Shown here piece by piece: positions 19,930 through 32,800 of a stretch of 64,000 nucleotides of DNA; the first letter of the stretch is position 1, and the number at the start of each line of letters is the position of its first letter. The translations under genes and the position numbers were made by a program. This DNA is from Maniola hyperantus (taxonomy: Eukaryota; Arthropoda; Insecta; Lepidoptera; Nymphalidae), in NCBI RefSeq assembly GCF_902806685.2, contig NC_048555.1:12710001-12774000 (forward strand). The letters run 5' to 3'. The notes below the pieces were generated by a model. That model had not been told where the DNA came from and made no database searches. It worked only from the letters and a program-made list of their open reading frames with translations.

Positions 19930-20780
19930 TAGTCGCCTGTCATCCTTCAGGATGATATCCATGAGGATTTTCCGTCTCCAAAGAAAAAACCGCCCGTCTT
20001 AAGTAGTAATTAACATTATCAAATAAGATGGAATGGGTAACAAAGATGTATTTATTGTAAGTTATAACTTTAATTAAGTAAAGTGAACAAAAGTTGTTTG
20101 TCAAAAACAGACAAAATTGAAATCATGTGTGTACAATAATTGCTAAAACCAACGATAGACATAAATTAATATAATAATTAAAAATAGATGTAAGTAATAA
20201 TTCAGTTAATAACATAAAAGAAAATAATATGAGTAGGTGGATAATCCACCATAAAGAAACAATATTTATTTATTTATTTATTTTATTTTATTTATTTTTT
20301 ATTTAGACAAAAAAAAAGCGAATAATTCACACCACACTTCCAGACCAAAGCACTAGACAAAAAGCCGCGACTGGTGTTGGCAGTTTGCAGCCCAAATAGA
20401 CCGTAGTCTGTGCTAGGGCTGACAAAGTTCATCGACCTCATTCATACTATATTATATACTATACTATATATATATTGATACATTACTAAAACTATATTTT
20501 ATTTGGTGCAACAGTGTTAATGCATGCGGAGTTTAGATATATAATTTAAATAGATAGGATAAGTTGTAATAAGTTAAAGCATTCGTTTCAACTTTCAACA
20601 GATCTTGTCATAAAGACGTTTAAAATTTTCAAAAGAGGTTTCTAAGGATATAAAAATGATTATTCAAAAAGGTACGTAAGAATGATTAATATTATGTTCC
20701 ATTAGGTTAGAATTTGTTTTTCTTTTACAATAAGTATTATTAAATTGTTTTTAAAAAATATTTGTTTTTGCCATCTTATT
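19930..20780. other. Non-coding AT-rich region
   Basis: Downstream of the kinase terminal exon. Contains TATTTATTTATTTA-like low-complexity sequence near 20270. No gene or element was recognised. A polyadenylation site for the kinase is expected at the start of this region but was not pinned down. Confidence 0.45.
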
Positions 20781-20794
20781 CAACTTTTCTTTTT

Positions 20795-21125
20795 ATCGCT
20801 GGGAAATGCGTTAACGCTTCCCCCTCCTGGGAGCCAGCCAGTAACCCAACAAGCCAGCCAACTGGAGGGAAGGTAGTGGGACTCGCAGGCCGAGACCGGA
20901 AAACCCACTAAAACGCAGCGGCGCTCCTGCGCGTCGCCTGACGACTGGGTCACGGCAACGCCGAAGCAATCGACCGCGACCCAGCCAGCGACGTCCGCCG
21001 AGGCAGACCCTTCACCGGGAACCCACGCACGCCCCCAACCACACAACCAAGGCCCTCCCCTATAGTCAGAGGGACACGTGAAGAAACTTTCCTCCTGCCA
21101 GGTCAGCCGTAGCCAACATCCCCGA
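20795..21125. repeat. GC-rich interspersed repeat
   Basis: It shares more than 250 bp with 35985-36410 (GCTGGGAAATGCGTT, CCAACTGGAGGGAAGGTA, GCGGCGCTCCTGCGCGTCGC). Class unknown. It could be part of a larger retroelement, but the open frames are not conserved between the copies. Confidence 0.55.
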
Positions 21126-21320
21126 AGACAAATTATTAGCCACTAGCTCTGAAAGAGAAACAGAACGCCTGCTATATTTTTCCCTGCAAAAACTTTTTGC
21201 TAAAACTATACAGTAGGGTCTTGGACTGTAGTAATAAAATGATGTGAATTTTATAGTGGTAGTATTTGTTTATTTTTATTTATTTTTAACATAATTAATT
21301 AATAATGTCACGCTGTACGC

Positions 21321-21715
21321 TGTAGTCCGAGACATGGTCGCTAACTATGGACTTCATAAGAAAGCTCAGAATCACTCAGCGGGCGATGGAGAGAGCTATG
21401 TGCGGAGTTTCTCTACGTCATCAATGAGGACATGAGGAGATCCGTAGGAGAGCTAGAGTAACCGACATAGCTCAACGGGTTGCGAATCTAATGTGGCATA
21501 GTTCGTAAAACCGATAGACGTTGGGGTCCCAAGGTGCTGGAATGGCGACCTCGCACCGGAAGACGCAGCGTTGGAAGACCCCCACTAGGTGGATGGACGA
21601 CATCAGACGAGTCGTAGGGAGCCGCTGGATTCAGGTGGCACAAGACCGTGGCGTGTGAAAGTCCCTACAAGAGACCTATGTCCAGCAGTGGACGTCTATC
21701 GGTTGATGATGATGA
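21321..21715 (+). pseudogene. Non-LTR reverse-transcriptase C-terminal fragment
   Basis: Frame-broken remnant with the tail motifs seen at 39022-39305 (TDIAQRV, GPKVLEWRP, DRGV) and a (GATGAT)n end. A 5'-truncated dead copy. Confidence 0.65.
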
Positions 21716-22346
21716 TGTACACTGTAGCGTTTTCTAGTAAGCCTATTACGTACATCACCAAGGAGAGAACGGTCCATGTTCCGGACTTACCCAGCTGTCC
21801 GTAACAAGTAGGTATTGGCGCCGATTCCCCTGTCATTCTCTAAACTAAATTTAAAATATCTGCATCTTTTACTTTTTAATATTGCTAAAAAGGGACGGAA
21901 CATGAATTTTACATTTAAAGACTCTAAATTTTAGTGCACGCTATAAATTTTAACAATAGGCTCGCGACTGGCAGCTAAAGTCACGAGGTTTGACAGCTCT
22001 AAATCTAGCTTTGAATCTTAATTAAATTTAAAACTGTCAAACTGTATGTGTCCTTTTCTAAATGCATTAGTAAGAAGAGGATGCGAATAATCTAAAATTT
22101 AGGTATGCACAGAATCAGTACCATTGTATATTAGCGTAAGTAATAGCTCTATTATTGCGTGTGTCGTACTTTTCTATGTATTAGAATACCTAGGTCCTAG
22201 GTACAGTATTTTGCTACAGGATTGTTCAATATTATATAGGTATCTACTCATAACCATAGTCTACGACAGGTTGAGATGGCAATCGGGGTATGAAGCGGGG
22301 GGACGCCCCGCACGTCACTTATTAAACTCTCAAAATATCTTTACAT

Positions 22347-22577
22347 AGTATAAAATAAAGTCGCTTCCCGCTGTCTGTATGTATGAACGCGTAGATCTTT
22401 TAAACTACGCAACGGATTTTAATGCGGTTTTCACCAATAGATAGAGTGATTCAAGATGAAGGTTTATAGCTATAGTTTAAGTTTCAAAAAATTTGAGATC
22501 CCTAGGAAAATTGAAATCTCACTGACACCACATTAGTATCTACACTGCACCCATGCGAAGCCGGGGCGGGTCGCTAG
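22347..22577 (+). repeat. Helitron-like element, GGGCGGGTCGCTAG end
   Basis: The 3' end CGAAGCCGGGGCGGGTCGCTAG precedes T. The body differs from the other families (GCTGTCTGTATGTATGAACG). The 5' end is not well defined. Confidence 0.5.
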
Positions 22578-22698
22578 TTTTATTAAAAACATTGTTTCGC
22601 CTCGTTTCCTCTATGATTGAGATCGGTATGATCGTCACGTAGTGAACTCGTTTTCGTAGAATTTGTGTTAGGTACCAAATACAGTTTAAATCCATACT

Positions 22699-22937
22699 TC
22701 CATACTAATAATATAAATGCGAAAGTGTGTCTGTCTGTCTGTCTGTCTGTCTATCTGTCTGTCTGTCTGTCTGTCTGCTAGCTTTTCACGGCCCAACAGT
22801 TTAAGCGATTTTGATGAAATTTCTTACACAGTTAGCTTACATCCCGGGGAAGGAAATAGGTTAGTTTTTATCCCGGAAAATTAAAGAGTTCCCACGGGAT
22901 TTTTAAAAAACCTAAATCCACGCGGATGAAGTCGCTA
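22699..22937 (+). repeat. Helitron-like element, TTTCGCATTTATAAT family
   Basis: Starts TCCATACTAATAATATAAATG, carries a long (GTCT)n tract and ends near GATGAAGTCGC without the terminal CTAG. Confidence 0.55.
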
Positions 22938-23182
22938 TATTATAAGTAGGGTTGACATCTGTAAAATCTATAAACTAAGAAAATGAGTGTAAAACCCGAA
23001 CAATATCGGTCTATACTTTTTACCTCATAAATAATAATAAATTATTAAAAATATATAATATGTGTGTAGTCCACGCGGATGAAGTCGCGGGAATAAGCCA
23101 GTCAATACATATAAATGAAGGTAACTACTCAGCTTCTAGGACGGGATTTCCGCGGATTGTTTTTCGCCTCATAACTATAAGT

Positions 23183-23307
23183 AGGTACGCGACAGGTCGA
23201 GATGGCAATCGTGATATGAGGGCGAGGGGACGCTCGCACACCCGCACGTCACCCGCGCTATCCTGCACCGGGTTAGCACGGGGGCTGCCATCTCGACCTG
23301 AACTATA
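23183..23307. repeat. GC-rich palindromic MITE
   Basis: A shortened copy of the 6173-6335 element: CGCGACAGGTCGAGATGGCA at the left and TGCCATCTCGACCTG at the right. Confidence 0.6.
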
Positions 23308-23314
23308 GTATTGA

Positions 23315-23462
23315 CTAGCTTATGCTCGCGACTTCGTACGCGTAGACTACACATCAAACCCCTATTTCACCCCCTTAGGGGTTGAATTTTTAAAAATCCT
23401 TTCTTAGCGGATGCCTACGTCATAATAGCTATCTGCATGCCAAATTTCAGCCTGATCCGTCC
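23315..23462 (-). repeat. Helitron-like fragment, CTGA family
   Basis: CTAG at the left edge; stops before the CTGA repeat. Confidence 0.55.
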
Positions 23463-23807
23463 TAAAATTAAAAAATGAACAAATTTGCAATGATTCTTTG
23501 AACATCCGAAATGTGTCTCTAGTCTCAACACCGCATTTGGGACGCATTTCGCCTTAAGTAGTTGAATCAACGTAAAGACATAACCTTTCTACAATTTTAT
23601 TACTAACATAGAAGGTCTGTTAAGTTGACAATAATAAGGATAATAGCCTATATCGGCATCTGCACGCTACGATCATAATATTACAGCATTTGTACCGCTC
23701 GCGTCACTTGCTAGGACGTGTGTGATGGGCCTAATTTATATATTTTTTTTAATAATTGAAAAAAAAAACTATTAAAAAAGTTATATTTATTTTATTAAAA
23801 AGTAAAG

Positions 23808-26800
23808 ATGATGCTTTTAGCAATACTTTCGTTGTTTTTGGTGGAACAAAGTGCGGCTGTAATTTATAGGATAAATGGTGAGTACGTTTTGTTTACACGC
23901 ACGCGTAGCGAATTACAATATTCGTAGGCAATTTTCGTAGGGATGTCTATTTTTTTAAAATAAAAACCTATGCCACTTAGAAATAATGTTACCTACTTTC
24001 TACTGATGAAAGAATTTTCAAAATCGGTTCATTAGTGTCAGAGATTACCCCCTACAAACAAACTTACAAACTTTACCAAATCAAATCAAATCAAATGGTT
24101 TATTCAAAATAGGTAGGTAATAAATTACACTTTTTGAAAGTCGATTGTTCCATTTGTTAGATGATGATATAGTGGTGGTAATTTTTACGCGAACTTGAAA
24201 ACACTTACGAGAGCCCACAACATAGCCAGGCAAGAGTGAATGGGTAATTTCTAGACTTAGACTCATCATTGCGTTATTTAAAGCATGATTGTCGTCAAGC
24301 GCAACCCTATCCTGCAATAGAAATAAAAAGCCTGATGGATACCTACTTTTGGCTCAGGGGCTATAATAATATAATAATCTTCTTAAATACTAGTATTTAA
24401 TATAGTATATAATATATATAATATATAGTTTTAAATACTTCGTATATAAAAGAGAAATACCACTCACCCACTGACTAATCACGAAATCTCAGGAACTATA
24501 AAGCCTACAAACTTGGAATTTGGAAGGTAGGTTCCTTCTAGGATGTAGGTGTCAGCTAAGAAACGGTTTTGAGAACATCCCCCCCTAAGGGGGTGAAATG
24601 TTATATGAAAGTCTTATGTTTTTGAAGTTAGAGACGTGAAAATCTTAATATAGGTTATCAGCTTTAAATAATAAAAACCTGTATAATTCATTTTAGAAAC
24701 CCCCCCTTAAGGGTGTTAAAATAGGGGATGAGAGTTTGAATGTGAAAGTTTTAATTATTGTTATTTTAACTTGAAATTTGGAGGGTAGGTACGTCCTTGT
24801 TTTTGAAGTTAGAGATATGAGTAGGTAAGTAAGGCCTTTTGCAGCGGGGAATTTTCTAATCTCATGAGAAACCAGAAATTTTACGCGGACGAAGTCGCAG
24901 GCAACTGCTAGTACAATAATAATCTATAATACTGATCTGTAATATTTCAAGAAAAGGGGGCAACCAGGGGCGGACTTTTCGATTGACATGTGAAAATTTT
25001 AACTTTTTGGCTCATTTTTTGGCATAGCAGTCGTATTTTAATAGGTACTTTTTAAATTACGGCTCATTTTATGCTGTCCTTTTTTCTGGTACAGTGCGTC
25101 ACTGGTATCTCTGTAGGTAGGTAGCTATAGTGCGCAAAAAAGGCAATAAAATGTACCTATACTATTTTTCGCAGTCGGAAAATTTAGTCGTAACTCCTGC
25201 AGTGGCCAGTGGAATGGCGCGACATTGAACTAGGGTTCAAGTGTGTCTGTTGAGGAAACGACATTACAAACACATCTAAAACACATTCGCTAAATGCCTT
25301 TAGGATACAAATAAGTAGGCAAATACGATCGCTTGACTAGCTGCCACTGCGTCCGCGTGGATTTAGGTTTTTAAAACCCTAAATAAACAGGGTTTGGAAT
25401 TTTATAATTTCTAAATGTCTGGTCTGGTCTGGTGGGAGGCTTTGGCCGTGGCTAGTTTTTTTTTTTAATTCAGATACAAGTTAGCCCTTGACTGCAATCT
25501 CACCTGATGGTAAGTGATGATGCAGTCTAAGATGATAGCGGGCTAACCTGGAAGGGCTATGGCAGTTTTTATTAAACCCGTACCCCTTTGGTTTCTACAC
25601 GGCATCGTACCGGAACGCTAAATCGCTTGGCGGCACGGCTTTGCCGGTAGGGTGGTAACTAGCCACGGCCGAAGCCTCCCACCAGACCAGACCAGTAATT
25701 TAGAAATTATAAAATTCCAAACCCCTGCCAGGAATCGAACCTGGGACTCTCACTAATAAGACCACAGCGCTCACGACTGCGTCAGGGAGGAGGTCAGTTA
25801 CTACCCTACCAGCAAAGGCATGCCGCCAAGCGATTTAGCGTTTCGGTACGATGCCGTGTAGAAACCATAGGGGTATGGGTTTAGTAAAAACTGCCATACC
25901 CCTTCCAGGTTAGCCCGCTATCATCTTAGACTGCATCATCACTTACCATCAGGTGAGATTGCAGTCAAGGGCTAACTTGTATCTGAATTAAAAAAAAAAC
26001 TGCAACCAATGGCGTGAGGTTTCTTACTTCCTTATTAGCTCGTCTCCCTGAACAGGGTATAGGCCAAAAATGCACGTGCTTTAACTTATCAGTATGACGT
26101 TTTATACCTTAGATAATTACACTGAAGTATAATAATTAAGCACAATTGCATAATTGTTCCCTCTTGAGGTACCTAAGTACCTAGTTTCTATGTTGTACTC
26201 GTTCAAATTACAGTATTTAACTCCATCTAGTTGCACTAATTACTGTTACATCTAGTCTATATGAACTTTAAGGTCTCAACAGACGTAACGCGTGACAAAC
26301 GCAAGCGGCAGAATGTTTTTTAATTTTTTAAATTACATACAACTTGTACCATTTCTATTCTTGTAGGGCTAACATGCGGCCTACGAGAAAATTTTGTCTA
26401 CCCATTTTGTCGTCTTATCTCTCTGTCATATATTGCAACTAGCTTATGCCCGCGACTTCGTCCGCGTGGAGTACCTAAACAAATTTTAAACCCCTAGTTT
26501 ACACCCTTAGGGTTGATCTTTAACAATGAGATTTTAACATGGGCTTAATAAAATATGTCATACTGCTAATTTCAAAAATATTAACTACAAATTTCGCGAT
26601 TCTAACTTCAAAACTGACAGACTTTCATACAAACTTCAAACCCCTATTTTACCCCTTTAGGGGTTGAATTTTGAAAAATCCTTTCTTAGCGGACGCCTAC
26701 GTCATAATAGCTATCTGCATGCCGAATTTCAGCGCGATCCGTCTAGTAGTTTGAGCTGTGCGTTGATAGATCAGTCAGTCAGTCAGTCAGTCACCTTTTC

Positions 26801-29800
26801 CTTTTATGTATATACTAGCTTATGCTCGCGACTTCGTCCGCGTGGACTACAAAATTTCAAAACCCTATTTCACCCCCTTAGGAGTTTAATTTTCAAAAAT
26901 CCTTTCTTAGCGGATGCCTACGTCATAATAGCTATCTGCATGCCGAATTTCAGCGCGATCCGTGTAGTAGTTTGAGCTGTGCGTTGATAGATCAGTCAGT
27001 CAGTCAGTCAGTCAGTCACCTTTTCCTTTTATGAATATATATAGATTAAAATCACTTTAACTGTTGAATTATATTTATTGTAGTTTCACATAATATTAGT
27101 TAATAGTACAAGTTAACACACCACGACTCCATTACCATTCTATCTGCAATGGCTGCCGGAACCGGACATGCCAAAGACTGGTGTTGCCACACCTGACACT
27201 CTCTATGTCTACCGAAGCTAACAAGTCAAGTCTTCGACGAGAAATTTGTCTCTCATGCCGACCATGTTAGTGTAAACGAGAAAACAGTCAACATCAACAA
27301 TAATAAATGTCTCTCTCTCGTCGCGAGATATCTCATGCGGCACATGTTAGCCCTACAGATCTGAATTTACATCAACTGTTACAGCAACTGAGTACCACCG
27401 GATGCCAGCACTGTTCGCGTTGGACGACTTCGCAGAATGCATGCTGGAGCCAGGGGGCACGTATTGCGTAGCGGACTACGACCTCTCATCCAGGGGGCAT
27501 TCTGACCTCATGCATTTTATACGGGTGAGTTTTTTTAGGGTTTAGGGTAAGTGGGGTATCATATGAAAGGGCTTCACTTGTACATTCTAAAACAGATTTA
27601 TGTTTATTTTTAGGTATAATAGTTTTACCTACCTACCTACCTACCTAGTCGTACCTACTCCTAGTACAAGCCTGACGGTTAGTTGGTAGAGGAAAGGGGA
27701 ATATTAGTCTTCTTTAAAAAAAATTAATAGGTACAGCCAGATCGAGTAGAACTGATTCGATGAAACGGCTCTAACGTTATTAAATCTGTACTTGTAATTA
27801 AGATTACAAGTACAATGATTTAATACACTACATCCATACTAGTTTTATTATAAATGCAAAGTGTATGTTTTTTTTTTTTTTTTAATAGATATAGCGAGCA
27901 AGCGAGCAGGCGGGTCACCTGATGTTAAGTGATTACCGCCGCCCATGAACATTTGCAGCACCAGAGGAGCCGCCGATGCGTTGCCGGCTTTTTTTATGTC
28001 TGTGTATGTACTATACTACATTAATAAAAAACAAAAGTTTATATCTACTTTGTAAAGAATAAGTATCTTTTACAGGAATATTCATCATACAAAAGAAAAC
28101 ATTTCAACCATTCAAAAATACACAGAGGCACCTGCGTCTCAATAACTTGTAAGGATTACTTTTATGAATTGAATAAAACAAGGGACCTCGAAGACGTCCT
28201 TGGAGAGTGTCTCAATGCAAGCTTATGGAAGAGTCATAAGCTAGAAGCAAGCTTATCAGAAATAATGTATTGTAAAAAGGCTGATGATGAAACTATTTTA
28301 GATACAAGTGACTTCGTGGTAGTAGGTGTATATGTTTTTATTATCATGATTAACATTATCGGAAGCTTTTACGACATCATCTTATGTGAAAAAGACAGTA
28401 AAACAGGTAATAAAAATTGTAATTTTTCTTATGATTTATTATGGCTCTATTAATAATTGTGAATACTTAAAATAAAGCCATAAACATGAGCACGGGTCAA
28501 AAGATTTCTTTGAGTTTAAGTACCTTATTAGTAAAGAGCGGTGATAACCTAATGATGAAAGATGGACTCCTACTCAGAGTCCAGGATTCGGAGTTCGGAC
28601 TTATAACTTTTGGAGTTGTTTGTGTTTTAAACAATGAAATATCTGCTTTAATGGACAACATTACGAGGGAACCTACCAAGAGATGGATAGAACAAAAGGA
28701 TTTTTGAAAAATCCACCCTTAAGAGATTTAAATAAGTTGGGGTAAAATGTTTGTGGTCTGCGGGGACCCTAAGGGAGTAAAATAGGGAGTTGAAATTTAT
28801 GTAGTCCACGCGGACAAAGTCGCGAGTATAAGCTAGTATCTAATATCAAAATATGTATGTATTTTTGGATTTCAGCTAAAACAGATATTTTGTATTCTTC
28901 AGGAAACCCATATTTGCTAGCATTTTCGTTAAGGCGCAACTGGTCAAGGCTGACCGCCCCTGGTGGCATCGGACCGGATTCCAGGATGGAAAGACTGAAG
29001 ATATTCAACGGGTTAAGGTAGGAACTAAGCAAGAAACGACTAGCTTCCCCATCATCAACAATCGTCGGCTCACTAGGCGAGCACTGGTCTCCTCACATTA
29101 TTTTTTTATAGGGTTAGCGAGCAAACGAGCAGTCGGGTCACCTGATGTTAAGTGATTACCGCCGCTCATGAACATTTGCAGCACCAGAGGAACTGCTGAT
29201 GCGTTGCTGGCATTTTAGGAATTTGTTGGTCTGCCCCTTGAATAACCCCATGTTGTAATCTAATGGGAACACCACTAATTGGAGTTGATTTCATAGTTTG
29301 CATGTGCATGGAAAAAGGATCTGGCCCAACGGATGGTCGAAGTGCACCAGACACCCAGGTGGTGAGGGTGAAATTGCTTACGGTGGCGCGCGGTGCGGTT
29401 GTAGAAGAAGGAGGGCGGAATGAGGTCAAAAATCATGACACACAGATGATGAATACAGAGAGAAGAGTTAAGCCATAGATCATCGCTACGTTGGCCAAGT
29501 ACAGATTGGCAGACTTCACCCACCTTTGAGAACATTATGGAGAACTCTCAGGCATGCAGGTCTCCTCACGATGTCTTCCTTCGCCGTCGTGGACGTTGCC
29601 ACTAGTCTATCACCGCTTACATTAAGCAAAGGCATCATCATCATCATGATCAACCCATCGCCGGCTCACTGCAGAGCACCGGTCTCCTCTCAGAGTGAGA
29701 AAGGTTTTGGCCATTGTCTACCACACTGGCCATGTGCGGATTGGTAGGCTTCACACACCTTTGAGAACTTTGTGGAGAACTCTCAGGCATGCAGGTTTCC

Positions 29801-32800
29801 TCACGATGTTTTCCTTCGCCGTTAAAGCAAGTGATATTTAATTACTTAAAACGCACATAACTTCGAAAATTTGGAGGTGCGTGCCCGGGATCGAACCCCC
29901 GACCTCCGATTAGAAGGCGGACGTCCAAAACACTAGGCTATCACAGCTAAGCAAAGGCATACAGGATTGTAATTAATTTCGTATGTTTCAGAACAATGAC
30001 GATAGTGTGCGTAATATTCTCCCACTGCGCACTGCTCTTGTCGTGCGCTTACGTCGCTAACCCACATTACGTCGAACAGGTACCTACTTGAATAAGGCGG
30101 AAACGAACTATAGGACGCGGTTGACAGTCGCGACCAATAGTGAGCGAGCGTCAATCACAGGTGATTGCGATCGTGACATTGTAGCTGTCATTCTACCGCA
30201 ATCGCGCAGCTGGACGAACACCCGACTTCCCGAATATGAGATTGACGGGACGCCTTAACTACTAGGCTATCACTGCTTCTTACTCTTTTAGATAAGTAAA
30301 CTGGGGTAACTTGCCAACCCTCCACCTCCCATGGCCCTCCAACCTCTCGGTTATATGGGCCGAATCGCAGGAGGGTGCCCGTTCGGTACTTGCTCTTGGC
30401 GTTTTCCCGGGGCGCCTTCTTAACTCCCTACAAATTATTTTGTCTCTTCCGTGTCCCTCATGCTCGCTCTCCCCCCTTGGGGGCTAGAAATCACTAACAA
30501 CTGGGGTAACTAAAGTTTTGTGACTAAATAGTCACCGAGTGGACTCTTGATTTCAGACTTACGACGACCTGTCAAAACAAATCCTGTACAACGGGAGCCT
30601 AGTCACGCACACCTTTTTCATCATGTCCAGCTTCCTCCTCTCGTACAACCTGCAGATACAGGCCGAGAAGAGAGACATCACCTGGAAGCAGATACCCAAG
30701 GGAATCCTGTTGAGGTGGATCAGGTATTTTAAACAGTTTTTTTTTTAAATAACTTAGGTAATAGATGACTTCGTCTGTGTGGATTTAGATTTTTAAAAAT
30801 CCTGTAGGAACTCTTTGATTTTTCGGGATCAAAAGTAACCTATGTCCTTCCCCGGGATGCACGCTATCTCTGTACCGAATTTTGTCAAAATCGGTTGAAC
30901 AGATGGGCCGTGAAAAGCTAGAAGACAGACAGACAAACCAATCAACCTAACCTATTTTCTCGAACTCAACTGATCAAACCTTTCATTTCAGGTTGACTCC
31001 GCCCTATGCCCTCATCCTAGCGACGATCAGTACATGGATGCGTCACGTCGGCAGTGGCCCCCAGTGGGACCTGGTGGTGACCAGCGAGTCCAACTACTGC
31101 CGCCAGTACTGGTGGGCAAATATCTTCTACTTCAACAACTACATCTACCAGCAAGACCTTTGCTTCCCCCAGGGCTGGTAAGCGACCCTCAACATGTTGG
31201 CCACGATCAGTACATGGATGCGTCACGTCGGCAGAGGCCCCCAGTTGGACCTGGTGGTGACCAGCGAGTCCAACTACTGCCGCCAGTACTGGTGGGCAAA
31301 TATCTTCTACTTCAACAACTACATCTACCAGCAAGACCTTTGCTTCCCCCAGGGCTGGTAAGTGACCCTCAACATGTTGGCCACGATCAGTACATGGATG
31401 CGTCACGTCGGCAGTGGCCCCCAGTTGGACCTGGTGGTGACCAGCGAGTCCAACTACTGCCGCCAGTACTGGTGGGCAAATATCTTCTACTTCAACAACT
31501 ACATCTACCAGCAAGACCTTTGCTTCCCCCAGGGCTGGTAAGTGACCCTCAACATGTTGGCCACGATCAGTACATGGATGCGTCACGTCGGCAGAGGCCC
31601 CCAGTTGGACCTGGTGGTGACCAGCGAGTCCAACTACTGCCGCCAGTACTGGTGGGCAAATATCTTCTACTTCAACAACTACATCTACCAGCAAGACCTT
31701 TGCTTCCCCCAGGGCTGGTAAGTGACCCTCAACATGTTGGCCACGATCAGTACATGGATGCGTCACGTCGGCAGTGGCCCCCAGTTGGACCTGGTGGTGA
31801 CCAGCGAGTCCAACTACTGCCGCCAGTACTGGTGGGCAAATATCTTCTACTTCAACAACTACATCTACCAGCAAGACCTTTGCTTCCCCCAGGGCTGGTA
31901 AGTGACCCTCAACATGTTGGCCACGATCAGTACATGGATGCGTCACGTCGCCAGTGGCCCCCAGTTGGACCTGGTGGTGACCAGCGAGTCCAACTACTGC
32001 CGCCAGTACTGGTGGGCAAATATCTTCTACTTCAACAACTACATCTACCAGCAAGACCTTTGCTTCCCCCAGGGCTGGTAAGTGACCCTCTACATGTTGG
32101 CCACGATCAGTACATGGATGCGAGGGCGTCACGTCGGCAGTGGCCCCCAGTTGGACCTGGTGGTGACCAGCGAGTCCAACTACTGCCGCCAGTACTGGTG
32201 GGCAAATATCTTCTACTTCAACAACTACATCTACCAGCAAGACCTTTGCTTCCCCCAGGGCTGGTAAGTGACCCTCTACATGTTGGCCACGATCAGTACA
32301 TGGATGCGAGGGCGTCACGTCGGCAGTGGCCCCCAGTTGGACCTGGTGGTGACCAGCGAGTCCAACTACTGCCGCCAGTACTGGTGGGCAAATATCTTCT
32401 ACTTCAACAACTACATCTACCAGCAAGACCTTTGCTTCCCCCAGGGCTGGTAAGTGACCCTCAACATGTTGGCCACGATCAGTACATGGATGCGTCACGT
32501 CGGCAGTGGCCCCCAGTTGGACCTGGTGGTGACCAGCGAGTCCAACTACTGCCGCCAGTACTGGTGGGCAAATATCTTCTACTTCAACAACTACATCTAC
32601 CAGCAAGACCTTTGCTTCCCCCAGGGCTGGTAAGTGACCCTCTACATGTTGGCCACGATCAGTACATGGATGCGAGGGCGTCACGTCGGCAGTGGCCCCC
32701 AGTTGGACCTGGTGGTGACCAGCGAGTCCAACTACTGCCGCCAGTACTGGTCGGCAAATATCTTCTACTTCAACAACTACATCTACCAGCAAGACCTTTG

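Noticed and set aside
19423..19962. 179-residue minus-strand frame with three internal repeats
   Set aside because: Shadow of the triplicated kinase exon on the other strand.
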